From Rubrivivax sp. (lineage in GTDB: Bacteria; Pseudomonadota; Gammaproteobacteria; Burkholderiales; Burkholderiaceae_C): a DNA stretch of 43,193 nt. The stretch is taken from assembly GCA_027491255.1 (NCBI GenBank), contig JAIXWM010000137.1, forward strand, positions 1 through 43,193, read 5' to 3'. The position numbers and the translations under genes are program-made. The notes under the pieces were generated by a model. It saw nothing but the letters and a program-made list of their open reading frames with translations. It was not told where the DNA came from and made no database searches. Positions 16,906-26,125 of this stretch are shown one piece after another. Every line of letters begins with the position of its first letter. Position 1 is the stretch's first letter.

Positions 16906-17441
16906 TTCGGGTCTCCCTGCAAGAGCAGCGTGGTCGCGCGCTCGGTCCACTGCCCTGAAGCGGCGCGGACGGTCTCGCGCACCTCGATGCGCCGTTCGTC
17001 GATGCGGACGACGCGTCCGCCGTTCGGGCCGACCCCGTCGCCGGGCGCCACGGTGTAGACCTGGCCCTCGATGCGCACCAGGGCCCGCGCCGCAGCGCCG
17101 CTGCGCAGGGTGCCGACCAGGGTCATTTCCTCGAGCGGGCGGGTCAGGAGCGCCTGCGGCGTCGCTGCCGAGCGCTCCGTCGCCGCGGGTCGGGGGGACT
17201 CGGGTGGGGCGATCCGGCGCGGATCAAAGGGATCTTCGCGCTGCGCGCTGGTGTAGGCCACGGGGTCGAAGCGAGGCGGCTCGGCCAGCGGCGCCAGGGC
17301 GGGCTTCACCGCGGCCCGCTGCTGCTGAGTCCAGGCATCGAGGTCCTCGGCCACGGGCGCGCAGCCGCTCAGCACGGCCAGCAGCGCGAGCACGGGCGCA
17401 GGCCGGCTGCCGAGGAAGCGGCTTCGGGCGCCGGCGTTCAC
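16902..17441 (-). CDS. pilP: type IV pilus inner-membrane lipoprotein PilP
   Basis: A 179-aa lipoprotein with the lipobox LSGC at residues 24-27. An extended, proline-rich region (FDPVAYTSAQREDPFDPRRI) is followed by the small beta domain (LEEMTLVGTLRSGAAARALVRIEGQVYTVAPGD), as in known PilP. It links the PilNO inner-membrane complex to the PilQ secretin. It overlaps both pilO and pilQ by four bases. Confidence 0.93.
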   Translation of the reverse strand: MNAGARSRFLGSRPAPVLALLAVLSGCAPVAEDLDAWTQQQRAAVKPALAPLAEPPRFDPVAYTSAQREDPFDPRRIAPPESPRPAATERSAATPQALLTRPLEEMTLVGTLRSGAAARALVRIEGQVYTVAPGDGVGPNGGRVVRIDERRIEVRETVRAASGQWTERATTLLLQGDPK

Positions 17442-18211
17442 GGTCGTGCTCCCGGGGCGGAGCGTGGCGCAGCCTTCTCGGTCTGGCGCCGGCGCTGCGA
17501 GTCGGCGCGTTCTGCGGGCTCCAGGGTCCGGTAGGTCAGGGCGACGGCTTCGAAGGTCAGCTGCACCGGCGGGTGGGTCGACGGCAGGGCGGCGCTGCCC
17601 GTGGCCGCTGGCAGCGACGCGCGTGCGCTGTCGCGCGCCGGCGAGGCCACAGCCGTGAGCTGCAGGTCGTGCAGCGCGACGATGCGCGGCAGCCGCGCGA
17701 CGTCGGCGGCAAAGCCACCGATGTCGTGGAACTGCCCCGTCAGTCGCAGCGCGATCGGCAACTCGGCATGGTGCTCGCGCAGTTGCAGGGTGCCCGGGCG
17801 AAAGCCCTCGACGACGAGATTGCGCCGCCGCGCCGCTTCGGCCACGTCGGCCAGCAGCGCATCCATCTCGGAGCGTCCCGGCAGTTGCTGCTCCTGCGCC
17901 TGCACTTGCTGCTGCACGGTCTGCTTGCGCTGCCGCAGCGGCGTCAGATGGACGGCCTGGGCGAGCTTGTCTTTGTAGGTCTGCTGCAGGACGGGCTCTC
18001 GTTCCCGCTCGCGCTGAAGACGCGAGGCCTCCTGCGAGAGCACCGCCAGCGCCCCGACAACCAGCACGAGCAAGAAGGCGCCGGCACAGGCTGCCAGACG
18101 CGCAAGCGCGGGCCAGGTCCCGGGCTCGCGCGGGTCCAGGCCCCGGAATTGCGCGGCCAGCGCCTCGCGGCGCGACGGCTTGGGGGTGGGGGGACGCTCG
18201 GCGCCGCTCAT
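17438..18211 (-). CDS. pilO: type IV pilus assembly protein PilO
   Basis: A 257-aa bitopic protein: a short cytoplasmic N-terminus, one membrane helix at about 37-60 (LARLAACAGAFLLVLVVGAL), a coiled coil, and a ferredoxin-like periplasmic domain (LPIALRLTGQFHDIGGFAADVARLPRIV). It pairs with PilN. The C-terminal 30 residues are basic and low in complexity (SQRRRQTEKAAPRS), an extension beyond the usual fold. Unusually, it does not overlap pilN: 84 bases with a repeat-like insert separate the two genes. Confidence 0.92.
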   Translation of the reverse strand: MSGAERPPTPKPSRREALAAQFRGLDPREPGTWPALARLAACAGAFLLVLVVGALAVLSQEASRLQREREREPVLQQTYKDKLAQAVHLTPLRQRKQTVQQQVQAQEQQLPGRSEMDALLADVAEAARRRNLVVEGFRPGTLQLREHHAELPIALRLTGQFHDIGGFAADVARLPRIVALHDLQLTAVASPARDSARASLPAATGSAALPSTHPPVQLTFEAVALTYRTLEPAERADSQRRRQTEKAAPRSAPGARP

Positions 18212-18300
18212 CTCAGCACCACCCGGGCATGGCGATGGCGCGCAGCGACCCCCTCGAGGGGAGGTGAGCGCAGCGAGGGTGAGGAGCGCTTCATTTCAGC
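18208..18300. repeat. small palindromic element inserted at the pilN-pilO junction, with imperfect 10-bp flanking repeats
   Basis: TCATCTCAGC (18208-18217) and TCATTTCAGC (18291-18300) match at 9 of 10 positions and flank 73 bases of non-coding DNA. The first copy covers the pilO start codon and the second covers the pilN stop codon. That is what a target duplication would produce if an element had landed in an originally near-overlapping stop/start. Inside are the 12-bp palindrome CCCCTCGAGGGG (18250-18261) and the direct 9-mers GCGCAGCGA (18240-18248 and 18268-18276). All other junctions in the operon are four-base overlaps. No protein is encoded. Confidence 0.6.
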
Positions 18301-18904
18301 GCCGTGGCGCGGCTGCAGGGGCAGCGGTCGCGGTGTCGATCTCGGGCCGCAGGGTCAGGCGCAGGGTGAACTCCACCAGGCGACGGTCCGGGCTGCGCGT
18401 GGCGGCGCTGCCCGCCTGGGTGGCGCGCACTTCGACGAGCTCGGCGCGTTCGAAAGGCGAGCCCGCAGCCGTGGCGTCACGCATCAGCACGGCCACATGC
18501 TCGCTGCTCAAGGCCAGGCCGCTGACGGCGACCACCTGCCCGGTCTGGCGCACCGACACGAACTGCAGACCGGCAGGGGCCTGGTCTGCCAGCGCGGTCA
18601 GCAGCTGGACGGAGACGTTGCGCCGAGCTTGCAGCGACTGCACCACGCGGCCGCGGGCCTCGAGCTCTGCCATCTCTGCGCGCAGGCCAGAAATGTCCTT
18701 GATCTGGACATCCAGCCGTGCAATGCCGGCCTCCAGGTAGGCATTGCGCGATGCCTGCGCGGCGATCTGCTGCGACAGGGCGCTCCACAACCCCGCCACC
18801 ACGACCACCCCGAGCATCGAACTGAACGCCATACCGGCGAGGAAGCGGCGGCGCAGCCGGCGGCGGCGCGCCTCCCGGTGCGGCAGGAGGTTGACGAGGA
18901 TCAT
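18296..18904 (-). CDS. pilN: type IV pilus assembly protein PilN
   Basis: A 202-aa protein beginning MILVNLLPHREARRRR, the conserved N-terminal motif (xNLLPxRE) that docks into the groove of PilM. A membrane helix follows at about 24-46, then a coiled coil and a periplasmic ferredoxin-like domain. The ATG overlaps the pilM stop (ATGA). The C-terminal tail (TATAAPAAAPRR) is low in complexity. Confidence 0.94.
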   Translation of the reverse strand: MILVNLLPHREARRRRLRRRFLAGMAFSSMLGVVVVAGLWSALSQQIAAQASRNAYLEAGIARLDVQIKDISGLRAEMAELEARGRVVQSLQARRNVSVQLLTALADQAPAGLQFVSVRQTGQVVAVSGLALSSEHVAVLMRDATAAGSPFERAELVEVRATQAGSAATRSPDRRLVEFTLRLTLRPEIDTATAAPAAAPRR

Positions 18905-19905
18905 GCAACGTCCGCCCGCATCGCCAGCCCGCACGCCAGCAGGCAGGCGCTCGCGTCGCGCTGCTGCCTCTCGCGATCGATCGCGGCCCCGATGACCATG
19001 CCTTCGAAAGGGTCCACCCGGACCGTGTCGAAGCCGGTGACTTCGGCCACCTGGCGGGCCAGACCCTGCGCGGCCGCGACCGGACCGCTGAGCAGCACGT
19101 GGTCGACGGCGTGGTGTGGGGCGCTGGCGAAGAACTGCTGCAGCGCCTGCGCGATCCGGCGCGCGGCGAGCATGTTCCCGCGCTCGCCGGCGCTGGCCTG
19201 CGGCTCCGAGCCCTGCTCCTGTTCGTGAACCGTCGAGCCGTCCTGCAGCACCTGAAGCCGCATCGCCGTCTGGCCGACGTCGAACCAGGCGAGAAGCGCC
19301 CCTGGAGTCGCCAGGGACCGGGCGACGAGCCAACGCTGCATGGCGCGCAGCGAGGCGTGGGTCTCGATGTCCATCACGACGGGAACCAGCCCCGCCGCCT
19401 CGGCCACACCCTGGCGGTCCTGGACGCGCTCCAGGCGCGAGGCCGCAACGAGGACTTCCACCTGGTTGCCCGCTCCAGCCAGCGGCCCGGTGACGGAGAA
19501 GTCCAGGCTGACCTCGTCCAGCGGAAAGGGGATGTGCTGCTCGATTTCCAGCCGCACCAACTGTTCCAGTTCGTCGTCACGCAGCCCGGCCGGCATCACC
19601 ATGCGGCGGGTCATCACGGCCGATGCGGGCAGGGCCAGCGCCACGCGCCGCTGGCGCGGGGCCGTATGGCTCAAGAGGCGACGAACCGCTGCGACGACAG
19701 CGTCGAAATCCTCGATCTGCCCCTCGCTGATGCAGCCCCGGCCCAGCGGTTCCGTGCCGAACCGCTCCAGCGTCCAGCCGCCCCTGGCGGACGTGCCAAG
19801 TTCCACCAGGCACACGCCGCTGGTGCCGATGTCCAGCCCCACCAGGGGCGCGCGCTGGCGGCCCACAAGCCGCGCCAAGAACTGCAAGGTCCATCCTTCC
19901 CGCAT
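18901..19905 (-). CDS. pilM: type IV pilus actin-like protein PilM
   Basis: A 334-aa cytoplasmic ATPase-fold protein. LVGLDIGTSGVCLVEL (about 21-36) is the phosphate-1 loop of the actin/FtsA fold, ALALPASAVMTRRM and WFDVGQTAMRLQVL are the other nucleotide-binding strands, and HVLLSGPVAAAQGL is the adenosine loop. It binds the PilN N-terminus and is the first gene of pilMNOPQ. The divergent promoter region shared with mrcA is the 94 bases at 19906-19999. Confidence 0.94.
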   Translation of the reverse strand: MREGWTLQFLARLVGRQRAPLVGLDIGTSGVCLVELGTSARGGWTLERFGTEPLGRGCISEGQIEDFDAVVAAVRRLLSHTAPRQRRVALALPASAVMTRRMVMPAGLRDDELEQLVRLEIEQHIPFPLDEVSLDFSVTGPLAGAGNQVEVLVAASRLERVQDRQGVAEAAGLVPVVMDIETHASLRAMQRWLVARSLATPGALLAWFDVGQTAMRLQVLQDGSTVHEQEQGSEPQASAGERGNMLAARRIAQALQQFFASAPHHAVDHVLLSGPVAAAQGLARQVAEVTGFDTVRVDPFEGMVIGAAIDRERQQRDASACLLACGLAMRADVA

Positions 19906-19999
19906 ACCGATGAAGTGACGTTATTTTGAATGCAAGGGACATTTCTTCGGGCGGGTTGGAACCGGTCCCGACCATCGAAAACCCTTATGCTCGCGGCCC

Positions 20000-22336
20000 A
20001 TGGCTGCTACTCCCGACAACAAGACGCCGTCCTGGCGCCGCCGGCTCGTGCGCGCCCTGCTGGGGCTGGCCGGCTTGGGACTGGCTGGTGTGCTGAGCCT
20101 GGTCATGGTGGCTTGCATCGCGCTGGCCGTGGCCTATCCCAACGTGCCCGAGATCGACAGCTTGACGGACTACCGACCCAAGCTGCCGCTGCGCGTGTTC
20201 TCCGCCGACGCGGCGTTGCTGGGAGAGTTCGGCGAGGAAAAACGCGTCTACGTGCCGATCGCCCAGATCCCGCGGGCGATGAAGGAGGCCGTGCTGGCGA
20301 TCGAGGACGCCAACTTCTACCGTCATGGCGGTGTGGACTTCAAGGGCGTGGCGCGTGCCGCGCTGGCCCAGTTGTCCGAGGCCAAGAGCCAGGGCGCCTC
20401 GACGATCACGATGCAGGTGGCGCGCAACTTCTACCTGAGCACCGAGAAGACCTTCACGCGCAAGATCTACGAGATCCTGCTCGCGTTCAAGATCGAGGCC
20501 ATGCTCACCAAGGACCAGATCCTCGAGATCTACATGAACCAGATATTCCTCGGTCAGCGCGCCTACGGCTTCGGCGCCGCGGCCGAGGTCTACTTCGGCA
20601 AGCCTCTGGCCAAGGTGACGATCGCCGAGGCAGCGATGCTGGCCGGCCTGCCCAAGGCGCCATCGGCCTACAACCCGATCGTCAATCCGCGCCGCGCGAG
20701 CATCCGCCAGCGCCACATCATCGAGCGCATGCTCGACAACGGCTTCATCACCGAGCGCGAGCGCGACGAGGCGCTGCGCCAGAAGCTGACCTACCGCAAC
20801 GCCAACCAGGCGGGCGGCCACGCCGACTACGTGACCGAGATGGCGCGCCAACTCGTCTTCGCGCAGTACGGCGAGCAGACCTATTCGCGCGGCCTGCACG
20901 TGCACCTGACGGTGGACTCGGTGGCCCAGAAGACGGCCTATGCGGCGCTGCGCAGCGGCGTCATGGACTACGAGCTGCGCCAGGTCTACCGTGGTCCCGA
21001 GGCCTACGTCGAACTGCCTGCCGACGCGGCGGCGGTCGACACGCGGGTGGCCGAGGCGCTGGCCGACCACCCCGACAACGACGAGCTCAAGGCGGCGGTC
21101 GTGCTGCAGGTCAGCGCGCGCCGCGTCACGGCGATGCTGCAGTCGGGCGAGACGATCACCGTCAGTGGCGAAGGCCTGAAGCCGGTGGCCTCCGGCCTGT
21201 CCGACAAGGCAGGCCCGAAGGTGCAGATCCGGCGTGGCGCGGTCGTGCGCGCGATGAAGGACGCGCAGGGCGCCTGGGTGCTGACGCAGATGCCCGAGGT
21301 CGAGGGCGCCTTCGTCGCGCTCGACCCGCGCACCGGCGGCATCAAGGCCCTGGTGGGTGGTTTCGATCATGGGCGCAACAAGTTCAACCGCGTCACGCAG
21401 GCCTGGCGCCAGCCCGGCTCGAGCCTGAAGCCCTTCGTGTATTCCGCCGCCCTCGAAAAAGGCTTCACGCCGGCCACGGTCGTCAACGACGCGCCGCTGT
21501 TCTTCGACGCCGCCGCCACCGGCAGCCAGCCGTGGGAGCCCAAGAACTACGACGGCAAGTTCGATGGCCCGATGACGCTGCGCACGGCCCTGGCGAAGTC
21601 GAAGAACATGGTGTCGATCCGGGTGCTGCAGTCCACCGGCGCCCCGTTCACGCAGAACTGGCTCACTCGCTTCGGCTTCGATGCGGAGCGCCATCCGCCC
21701 TACCTCACCATGGCGCTGGGCGCGGGCTCGGTGACGCCGCTGCAGATGGCCACGGCTTATGCGGTCTTTGCCAACGGCGGCTACCGGCTGGACCCGATGC
21801 TCGTCACCAAGGTGACCGACCACACCGGCCGCGTGCTGCGCGAGAGCCCGCCGCCGGCGCTGGACGAGGCCTTGCGTGTGCTCGACGAGCGCAACGCCTT
21901 CGTGACGAACTCGCTGTTGCAGGAGATCACGCGCTCGGGCACGGCCGCCAAGGCCCAGGCGCAGTTGCAGCGCAGCGACCTCTTCGGCAAGACCGGCACC
22001 ACGAACGACTCGATGGACGCCTGGTTCGCCGGTTTCCAGCCCGAACTGGTGGCCGTGGTCTGGATCGGCTACGACAACCCGCGCAAGCTCGGCAGCAACG
22101 AGACCGGCGGCGGTCTGGCGCTGCCGGTGTGGATCGACTTCATGAAGGTGGCGCTGCGCGGCGTGCCGGTGCGCCAGTACGAGCAGCCTGACGGCCTGGT
22201 CTACAGCGGCAACGACTGGGCCTTCGACGAATACAGCCGCGGCCGCGGGGTCGCCAGCGTCGGCCTGGAGGACAAGGTACCCAGGCCTCCTGGCGCCGAG
22301 GAGCGCAGCGGCATCCTCGACCTGTTCCGCCGCTGA
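20000..22336 (+). CDS. mrcA: penicillin-binding protein 1A (class A PBP)
   Basis: A 778-aa bifunctional peptidoglycan synthase. An N-terminal membrane anchor (about 15-46) is followed by the GT51 glycosyltransferase with catalytic Glu102 in AIEDANFYRHGG and the QGASTITMQVARNFYLS motif. Next come an OB-like insert (360-430) and the transpeptidase domain with SSLK at 474-477 (Ser474 nucleophile), SKN near 534 and KTGTTND at 664-670. The length is slightly below the E. coli protein. It is divergent from pilM, as in many beta- and gammaproteobacteria. Confidence 0.96.
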   Translation: MAATPDNKTPSWRRRLVRALLGLAGLGLAGVLSLVMVACIALAVAYPNVPEIDSLTDYRPKLPLRVFSADAALLGEFGEEKRVYVPIAQIPRAMKEAVLAIEDANFYRHGGVDFKGVARAALAQLSEAKSQGASTITMQVARNFYLSTEKTFTRKIYEILLAFKIEAMLTKDQILEIYMNQIFLGQRAYGFGAAAEVYFGKPLAKVTIAEAAMLAGLPKAPSAYNPIVNPRRASIRQRHIIERMLDNGFITERERDEALRQKLTYRNANQAGGHADYVTEMARQLVFAQYGEQTYSRGLHVHLTVDSVAQKTAYAALRSGVMDYELRQVYRGPEAYVELPADAAAVDTRVAEALADHPDNDELKAAVVLQVSARRVTAMLQSGETITVSGEGLKPVASGLSDKAGPKVQIRRGAVVRAMKDAQGAWVLTQMPEVEGAFVALDPRTGGIKALVGGFDHGRNKFNRVTQAWRQPGSSLKPFVYSAALEKGFTPATVVNDAPLFFDAAATGSQPWEPKNYDGKFDGPMTLRTALAKSKNMVSIRVLQSTGAPFTQNWLTRFGFDAERHPPYLTMALGAGSVTPLQMATAYAVFANGGYRLDPMLVTKVTDHTGRVLRESPPPALDEALRVLDERNAFVTNSLLQEITRSGTAAKAQAQLQRSDLFGKTGTTNDSMDAWFAGFQPELVAVVWIGYDNPRKLGSNETGGGLALPVWIDFMKVALRGVPVRQYEQPDGLVYSGNDWAFDEYSRGRGVASVGLEDKVPRPPGAEERSGILDLFRR

Positions 22337-22342
22337 CTGCCC

Positions 22343-24196
22343 ATGCGTCCGCACGCCAGCACCATGCCGCCGGTCCCTGACTCGGGTGCCCCCGCGGCCC
22401 CGCGGTCGGATTGGGCGACGCTGAGGCGCCTGTTGCCTTACCTCTGGCGCTATCGCTGGCGCGTGGGCATTGCGCTCGGATTCCTGCTCGCGGCCAAGGT
22501 CGCCAACGTCGGTGTGCCGCTGCTGCTGAAGGAACTGGTCGACAGCCTGAGCATCGCTCCCGGGTCCGCGGCGGCGCTGCTGGTCGTGCCCGTGGGCCTG
22601 CTGATCGCCTACGGCGCGCTGCGCCTGTCGACCTCGCTGTTCACGGAGTTGCGCGAACTCGTCTTCGCCAAGGCCACCGAGGGTACGACGCGCAGCATCG
22701 CGCTCGAGACCTTCCGCCACCTGCACGCGCTGAGCCTGCGCTTCCACCTCGAGCGCCAGACCGGCGGCATGACGCGCGACATCGAGCGCGGCACGCGCGC
22801 GGTGCAGTCGCTGATCTCGTACTCGCTCTACAGCATCCTGCCCACCCTGGTGGAGGTGCTGCTGGTGCTGGCGCTGCTGGGCATCAAGTTCGACGCTGCC
22901 TTCGCGCTGATCACGCTGTCGGCCCTGGCGCTGTACATCGCCTTCACCGTGACCGTGACCGAGTGGCGCACCCAGTTCCGCCGCCGCATGAACGAGCTCG
23001 ACTCGACGGCGCATACCAAGGCCGTGGATTCGCTGCTGAACTACGAGACCGTCAAGTATTTCGGCAACGAGGACTTCGAGGCCCGACGCTACGACCAGAG
23101 CCTGGAGCAGTTGCGCCGCGCCGCGCTGAAGAGCCAGACCACGCTGAGCATCCTGAACACCGGCCAGCAGCTCATCATCGCCGTGGCGCTGGTGGCCATG
23201 CTGTGGCGCGCCACCGAGGGCGTGGTCGCCGGGCGCATGACGCTGGGCGACCTGGTGATGATCAACGCCTTCATGATCCAGCTCTACATCCCGCTGAACT
23301 TCCTGGGCGTGATGTACCGCGAGATCAAGCAGGCGCTGACCGACCTGGACAAGATGTTCGGCCTGCTCGGCCGCCACCGCGAGGTCGACGACGTGCCCGG
23401 AGCCGCGCCGCTGCAAGTGCGCCAGGGTACGGTGCGCTTCGAGCATGTCGACTTCGCCTACGACCCGGACCGGCCGATCCTGCACGACCTGAGCTTCGAG
23501 ATCCCGGCCGGGCGCACGGTGGCCGTGGTCGGCGCCTCGGGCGCGGGCAAGTCCACGCTGGCGCGCCTGATGTTCCGCTTCTACGACGTCACCGGCGGGC
23601 GCATCACGATCGACGGGCAGGACATTCGCCAGGTCACCCAGGCCAGCCTGCGCGCGGCGATCGGCATCGTGCCGCAGGACACCGTGCTGTTCAACGACAC
23701 GGTCGAATACAACATCGCCTACGGTCGTCCTGGCGCCACGCGCGATCAGGTCGAGGCCGCCGCGCGCGCGGCCCACATCCACGACTTCGTCAGCGCCACG
23801 CCCAAGGGCTACGACACCATGGTCGGCGAGCGCGGGCTCAAGCTCTCCGGGGGCGAGAAGCAGCGCGTGGCCATCGCGCGCACCCTGCTGAAGGACCCGC
23901 CGATCGTGATCTTCGACGAGGCGACCTCGGCGCTGGACTCGGCCAACGAGCGCGCGATCCAGTCCGAACTCAAGAGCGCGGCCCAGGGCAAGACGGCGCT
24001 CGTGATCGCGCACCGGCTCAGCACCGTGGTCGACGCGCACGAGATCGTCGTCCTGGACCAGGGCCGCGTTGTCGAGCGCGGCCCGCACGCGCAACTGCTC
24101 GCGCTGGGCGGGCGCTATGCGCGGATGTGGCAGTTGCAGCAGAGCGGTGGCGACGCCGCCGATCCCTCGTCGACCGCGGCCGGGGAGGTGGCGTGA
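22343..24196 (+). CDS. Atm1/HMT-type ABC exporter (fused membrane and ATPase domains)
   Basis: A 617-aa half transporter. Six membrane helices (about 30-330) with the Atm1-like segment FHLERQTGGMTRDIERGTRA are followed by a nucleotide-binding domain: Walker A GASGAGKST near 396, signature LSGGEKQRVAIARTLL near 503, Walker B IVIFDEATSALDS, and switch His in VIAHRLST. Atm1-type exporters move glutathione-linked metal or sulfur compounds across the inner membrane. It begins 6 bases after mrcA and overlaps the next gene by GTGA. Confidence 0.92.
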   Translation: MRPHASTMPPVPDSGAPAAPRSDWATLRRLLPYLWRYRWRVGIALGFLLAAKVANVGVPLLLKELVDSLSIAPGSAAALLVVPVGLLIAYGALRLSTSLFTELRELVFAKATEGTTRSIALETFRHLHALSLRFHLERQTGGMTRDIERGTRAVQSLISYSLYSILPTLVEVLLVLALLGIKFDAAFALITLSALALYIAFTVTVTEWRTQFRRRMNELDSTAHTKAVDSLLNYETVKYFGNEDFEARRYDQSLEQLRRAALKSQTTLSILNTGQQLIIAVALVAMLWRATEGVVAGRMTLGDLVMINAFMIQLYIPLNFLGVMYREIKQALTDLDKMFGLLGRHREVDDVPGAAPLQVRQGTVRFEHVDFAYDPDRPILHDLSFEIPAGRTVAVVGASGAGKSTLARLMFRFYDVTGGRITIDGQDIRQVTQASLRAAIGIVPQDTVLFNDTVEYNIAYGRPGATRDQVEAAARAAHIHDFVSATPKGYDTMVGERGLKLSGGEKQRVAIARTLLKDPPIVIFDEATSALDSANERAIQSELKSAAQGKTALVIAHRLSTVVDAHEIVVLDQGRVVERGPHAQLLALGGRYARMWQLQQSGGDAADPSSTAAGEVA

Positions 24197-25251
24197 GCAG
24201 CGCCGTGCCGGCAGACCCGGCGTCCGCGGCCGGCGCGATGGCCCGCATCGGCCTGGGCGGTGCGGCGCTGGGCAACCTGTTCGAGGTGGTGGACGACGCC
24301 GAGGTGCGGCGGCTCCTGGATGCGGCCTGGACCGACGGCTGCCGCCGCTTCGACACGGCGCCCCACTACGGACACGGGCTGTCGGAACGCCGTTTCGGCG
24401 ACGCGCTGCGCCGCCGGGCGCGCGACGGTTTCGTGCTTTCGAGCAAGGTGGGGCGCCTGCTCACACCGGCACAGTCGGTACCGCGCGAGCAGCACGCCTA
24501 CGTCGACGGACTGCCCTTCGTGCAGCACTGGGACTTCAGCGCCGCCGGCACCCGGCGCAGTGTCGAGGACAGCCTGCAGCGTCTGGGTCTGGCGCGGCTG
24601 GACATCGCCTACGTGCACGACATGGACCGCCACACCCATGGCGCGCACGCCGACGCGGTGCTGCGACAGGTGCTCGACGAGACGCTGCCGGCCCTTGCAG
24701 ACCTGCGGCGCGAGGGGCTGGTGGGCGCCATCGGCCTGGGCGTGAACGACGAACAGGCCGTGCGGGACGTCTTGCGCCACGCCGACCTGGACGCGGTGCT
24801 GGTGGCAGGGCGCTACACCCTGCTGGACCATGCCGCACTTGCGCAGATGCTGCCGGCCTGCGCGGCGCGTGGCGTGCGCGTGGCGCTCGGCGGCGTCTTC
24901 AACTCCGGACTGCTGGCGCTTGGCACGCGCGGCGGGCCGGCGACCTTCAACTACGCCCCGGCGGCGCGCGAGTGGCTCGAGCGCACGGCCCGCATCGAGG
25001 CCGTGTGCGCCGAGCATGCGGTGCCGCTGCGTGCAGCGGCGCTGCAGTTCCCGCTGGCGCACCCGGCGGTGGGCGAGCTGCTGCTGGGCGCGCGCAGCGT
25101 GGCGGAGTGGCGCGACAACCTGGCCATGCTGGCGCACCCGATTCCCGAGGACTTCTGGCGCGCGTTGCGCACCCGCGGCCTGATTCCCGAGGAAGCGCCC
25201 ACACCCCAGGCGCCTGCTCGCCACGCCTTCGCCTCGGTCACCGACGCATGA
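24193..25251 (+). CDS. aldo/keto reductase (aldose/pyridoxal dehydrogenase type)
   Basis: A 352-aa (beta/alpha)8 oxidoreductase starting at a GTG that overlaps the ABC exporter stop (GTGA). The AKR tetrad is visible: Asp54 and Tyr59 in FDTAPHYGHGLSE, Lys85 in VLSSKVGRLL, and His in YVHDMDRH near 140. The sequence most resembles the D-threo-aldose (L-fucose) 1-dehydrogenase / pyridoxal 4-dehydrogenase group, which oxidise a cyclic hemiacetal to a lactone. That fits the amidohydrolase-type lactonase gene coupled to it. The exact sugar is not determined. Confidence 0.88.
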   Translation: MSSAVPADPASAAGAMARIGLGGAALGNLFEVVDDAEVRRLLDAAWTDGCRRFDTAPHYGHGLSERRFGDALRRRARDGFVLSSKVGRLLTPAQSVPREQHAYVDGLPFVQHWDFSAAGTRRSVEDSLQRLGLARLDIAYVHDMDRHTHGAHADAVLRQVLDETLPALADLRREGLVGAIGLGVNDEQAVRDVLRHADLDAVLVAGRYTLLDHAALAQMLPACAARGVRVALGGVFNSGLLALGTRGGPATFNYAPAAREWLERTARIEAVCAEHAVPLRAAALQFPLAHPAVGELLLGARSVAEWRDNLAMLAHPIPEDFWRALRTRGLIPEEAPTPQAPARHAFASVTDA

Positions 25252-26114
25252 GCGCCATCACGCCTGCGCAAGAGCCGGTAGGCATCGTCGACGCCCACTT
25301 TCACTGCTGGCGCCTGGCGCGTGGCGACTACGGCTGGCTCACGCCAGCCTTGCGGCCCATCCACCGCGATGTCACGGTCGCGCACTGGGAAGCCGTCTCC
25401 CGCCCGCACGGAGTGGTCGGCGGCGTGCTCGTGCAGGCGGCACCCACCGAGGCGGAAACCGCCTTCCTGCTCGAGCAGGCGAAGGCGCACGCCAGCGTGC
25501 TCGGTGTCGTCGGCAGCACCGACTGGCTCGCCCCGGACGCGCCCCGGCGCGTGGAGGCGCTGGCACGGCAGCCCCGGCTCGCCGGCCTGCGCCCGATGCT
25601 GCAGGACCTGCCCGACCCCGACTGGATCCTGCAGCCGGCACTCGCCCCGGTGCTCGATGCCATGGCCGCCTGCGGCCTGGCCTTCGACGCCCTGGTCAAG
25701 CCCGTGCACCTGCCGCGAGTGCGGCGCCTGGTCGACCGGCACCCGGGGCTGCGCATCGTGGTCGATCACGGCGCCAAGCCCGACATCGCCGCCGGCCAGT
25801 GGCAGCCCTGGGCGGCGGAGATGGCTGCGCTGGCGCGCGAGACGGCGGTGTGCTGCAAGCTTTCGGGCTTGCTCACCGAGGCAGGACCGGCGCCCCGGCC
25901 CGAGGCGGCCCGCCGCTGGGCCCGTCACCTGCTCGACAGCTTCGGCGCCGAACGCGTCATCTGGGGCAGCGACTGGCCCCTGCTCGAACTGGCCCACAAC
26001 TACACCACCTGGTGGGCTGAGGTGCAGGCCTTGCTGGACGAGGCGGCGCTTGCGCCGGCAGCGCGCTCGGCCGTGCTGGGCGGCAACGCGCGGCGCTTCT
26101 ACCGGCTGGGGTGA
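25248..26114 (+). CDS. amidohydrolase-family lactonase (fuconolactonase/LigI-like)
   Basis: A 288-aa TIM-barrel protein of the Amidohydro_2 family. DAHFHCW (residues 15-21) is the HxH metal or substrate motif, VVDHGAKPDI supplies the next conserved His, CCKLSGL the following strand, and VIWGSDWPLLEL the catalytic Asp. Relatives hydrolyse sugar lactones (L-fucono-1,5-lactone) or 2-pyrone-4,6-dicarboxylate. The ATG overlaps the AKR stop (ATGA), so an aldose-dehydrogenase plus lactonase pair is likely. The pathway is not complete in the window. Confidence 0.85.
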   Translation: MSAITPAQEPVGIVDAHFHCWRLARGDYGWLTPALRPIHRDVTVAHWEAVSRPHGVVGGVLVQAAPTEAETAFLLEQAKAHASVLGVVGSTDWLAPDAPRRVEALARQPRLAGLRPMLQDLPDPDWILQPALAPVLDAMAACGLAFDALVKPVHLPRVRRLVDRHPGLRIVVDHGAKPDIAAGQWQPWAAEMAALARETAVCCKLSGLLTEAGPAPRPEAARRWARHLLDSFGAERVIWGSDWPLLELAHNYTTWWAEVQALLDEAALAPAARSAVLGGNARRFYRLG

Positions 26115-26125
26115 GCGGGGCGTTC

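Noticed and set aside
19985..24094. A very long open frame on the minus strand opposite mrcA and the ABC exporter
   Set aside because: It is antisense to two genes with complete catalytic motifs; its translation is Arg/His/Gln-rich and without domains, a usual shadow in GC-rich DNA.
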